A stretch of 5,686 nucleotides of DNA from Candidatus Methanovirga meridionalis (GTDB lineage Archaea > Methanobacteriota > Methanobacteria > Methanobacteriales > Methanobacteriaceae), in the NCBI GenBank assembly GCA_031289325.1, contig JAITPS010000198.1, positions 1 to 5,686 of the forward strand, given 5' to 3'. The notes beneath the pieces were generated by a model. It worked only from the letters and a program-made list of their open reading frames with translations. It was not told where the DNA came from and searched no databases. A program made the translations under genes and the position numbers. Positions within the stretch are counted from its first letter, which is position 1. Every line of letters starts with the position of its first letter. Below, piece by piece: positions 5,335-5,686 of this stretch.

Positions 5335-5538
5335 TACTTTTCCTACTTTTTTTATTTTTCCTACTTTTTTTTATTTACTTTTTTTTTATTATTATACTCT
5401 TTTTTAAACTTTTTCATCGTATTTTCTCTTTTTGGCACGGATTTTTATGTATTTTTTCATAAATATCGCTTATGTGATGGCATTTTCTGATATGATTATT
5501 CTTTTTATAGTGGTTTTGATAAGGTTCTTAATAAATAA
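5335..5538 (+). pseudogene. degraded T-rich frame ending in the shared GFDKVLNK tail
   Basis: One plus-strand frame is open from 5335 to 5487, meets a TGA at 5488-5490, and continues for 15 more codons (YDYSFYS then GFDKVLNK) to TAA at 5536-5538. Before the TGA it reads largely F, Y and L, then a less repetitive stretch (FGTDFYVFFHKYRLCDGIF). The last codons match the tails at 4020-4049 and 4633-4659 on the other strand, and the 20-mer array follows, as in the other copies. I infer the 3' remnant of a member of the same gene family broken by a nonsense codon. The T-rich part may only be chance openness, since T runs contain no stop codons. No start codon with a ribosome site is visible. Confidence 0.3.
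5347..5405 (+). terminator. cluster of oligo-T tracts
   Basis: T runs of 7 (5347-5353), 5 (5355-5359), 8 (5365-5372), 9 (5379-5387) and 6 (5400-5405) are closely spaced. Part is an imperfect 19-bp tandem duplication around ttcctactttttttattt. It would act as a strong composite terminator for plus-strand transcription from the membrane-protein gene. It overlaps the degraded frame, and the two readings compete. Confidence 0.45.
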
Positions 5539-5570
5539 CTTTTCTTAAAATTAAATATTATTAAAAAGTA

Positions 5571-5686
5571 TTAATTAAAAATTATTTATATTAATTAAAA
5601 ATTATTTATATTAATTAAAAATTATTTATATTAATTAAAAATTATTTATATTAATTAAAAATTATTTATATTAATTAAAAATTATT
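5571..5686. repeat. 20-bp tandem repeat array, 5.8 identical units
   Basis: The unit ttaattaaaaattatttata is repeated with no mismatch from 5571 and is cut by the window edge 16 bp into the sixth unit. Rotated, it reads aaaattatttatattaatta, one base different from the common unit of the left array and in the same orientation. It directly follows the GFDKVLNK tail at 5509-5538, corresponding to the 20-mer module of elements A and B in inverted orientation. Perfect identity suggests recent expansion. Confidence 0.97.

Noticed and set aside
5404..5460. 18-codon lysine-rich minus-strand frame
   Set aside because: It is the complement of T-rich sequence, low in complexity, with no ribosome site.
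5458..5474. cataa...ttatg palindrome as a regulatory site
   Set aside because: The stem has only 5 bp in A+T-rich DNA, which is expected by chance.
1..5686. Circular molecule inferred from similar ends
   Set aside because: The terminal repeats are related but not identical, so they do not form a simple overlap; they are independent arrays of one family.
1..5686. tRNA, rRNA or other structured RNA gene
   Set aside because: Stable RNA genes in such genomes stand out as G+C-rich islands with long stems; none is visible on either strand.

Overview
The window is extremely A+T rich and looks like chromosome from a methanogenic archaeon of the order Methanobacteriales, most likely Methanobrevibacter or a relative. 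Three things suggest this. Ribosome-binding sites are of the GAGGAGATC / GAGGTGA type. Genes are separated by long A/T-only intergenic regions and T-tract terminators. The first large protein resembles an uncharacterised family that I associate with methanogens. The assignment is inferred from composition and style; no marker gene is present.

Layout. Positions 1-300 are a tandem array of fifteen 20-bp units, followed by a 133-bp leader. Positions 434-2005 (+) encode a 523-residue cytosolic protein of unknown function with a CxxC...CxC cysteine cluster and a helix-turn-helix-like C-terminus. It converges, with only 2 bp between stop codons, on a gene at 2008-3195 (-) for a PLP-dependent MalY/PatB-type C-S lyase/aminotransferase. 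That gene starts at TTG behind a strong Shine-Dalgarno sequence. Positions 3196-4702 are a 1.5-kb region with no confident gene: three short tandem duplications upstream of the lyase gene, a 31-bp minisatellite (3465-3933), a pair of 29-bp direct repeats, and gene debris. Positions 4703-5194 (+) encode a 163-residue membrane-anchored, probably surface-exposed protein of unknown function. Positions 5195-5570 hold T-rich terminator-like sequence and a degraded reading frame. Positions 5571-5686 are a second 20-bp array that runs off the window.

The main unexpected structure links the intergenic regions. The blocks at 3390-4055 and 4438-4667 are diverged copies of one element, and an inverted partial copy lies at 5500-5686. 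Each has the same order of modules: a 31-bp module (seen in the first two), a 20-bp module, and a conserved core. The copies differ in which module has multiplied: 14 of the 31-mers in the first, none amplified in the second, about six 20-mers in the third. The 20-mer of the right array differs from the commonest left-array form at one position. The core, read towards the array, encodes the same C-terminal tail, GFDKV(L/I)(N/S)K-stop, in all three places. I infer that the elements are the 3' ends and downstream regions of a repeated, mostly decayed gene family. Two of these tails flank the 4703-5194 gene in inverted orientation.

The two large genes look like ordinary chromosomal genes and have no evident functional link. 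I see no defence system, intact transposase, RNA gene or convincing CRISPR array.
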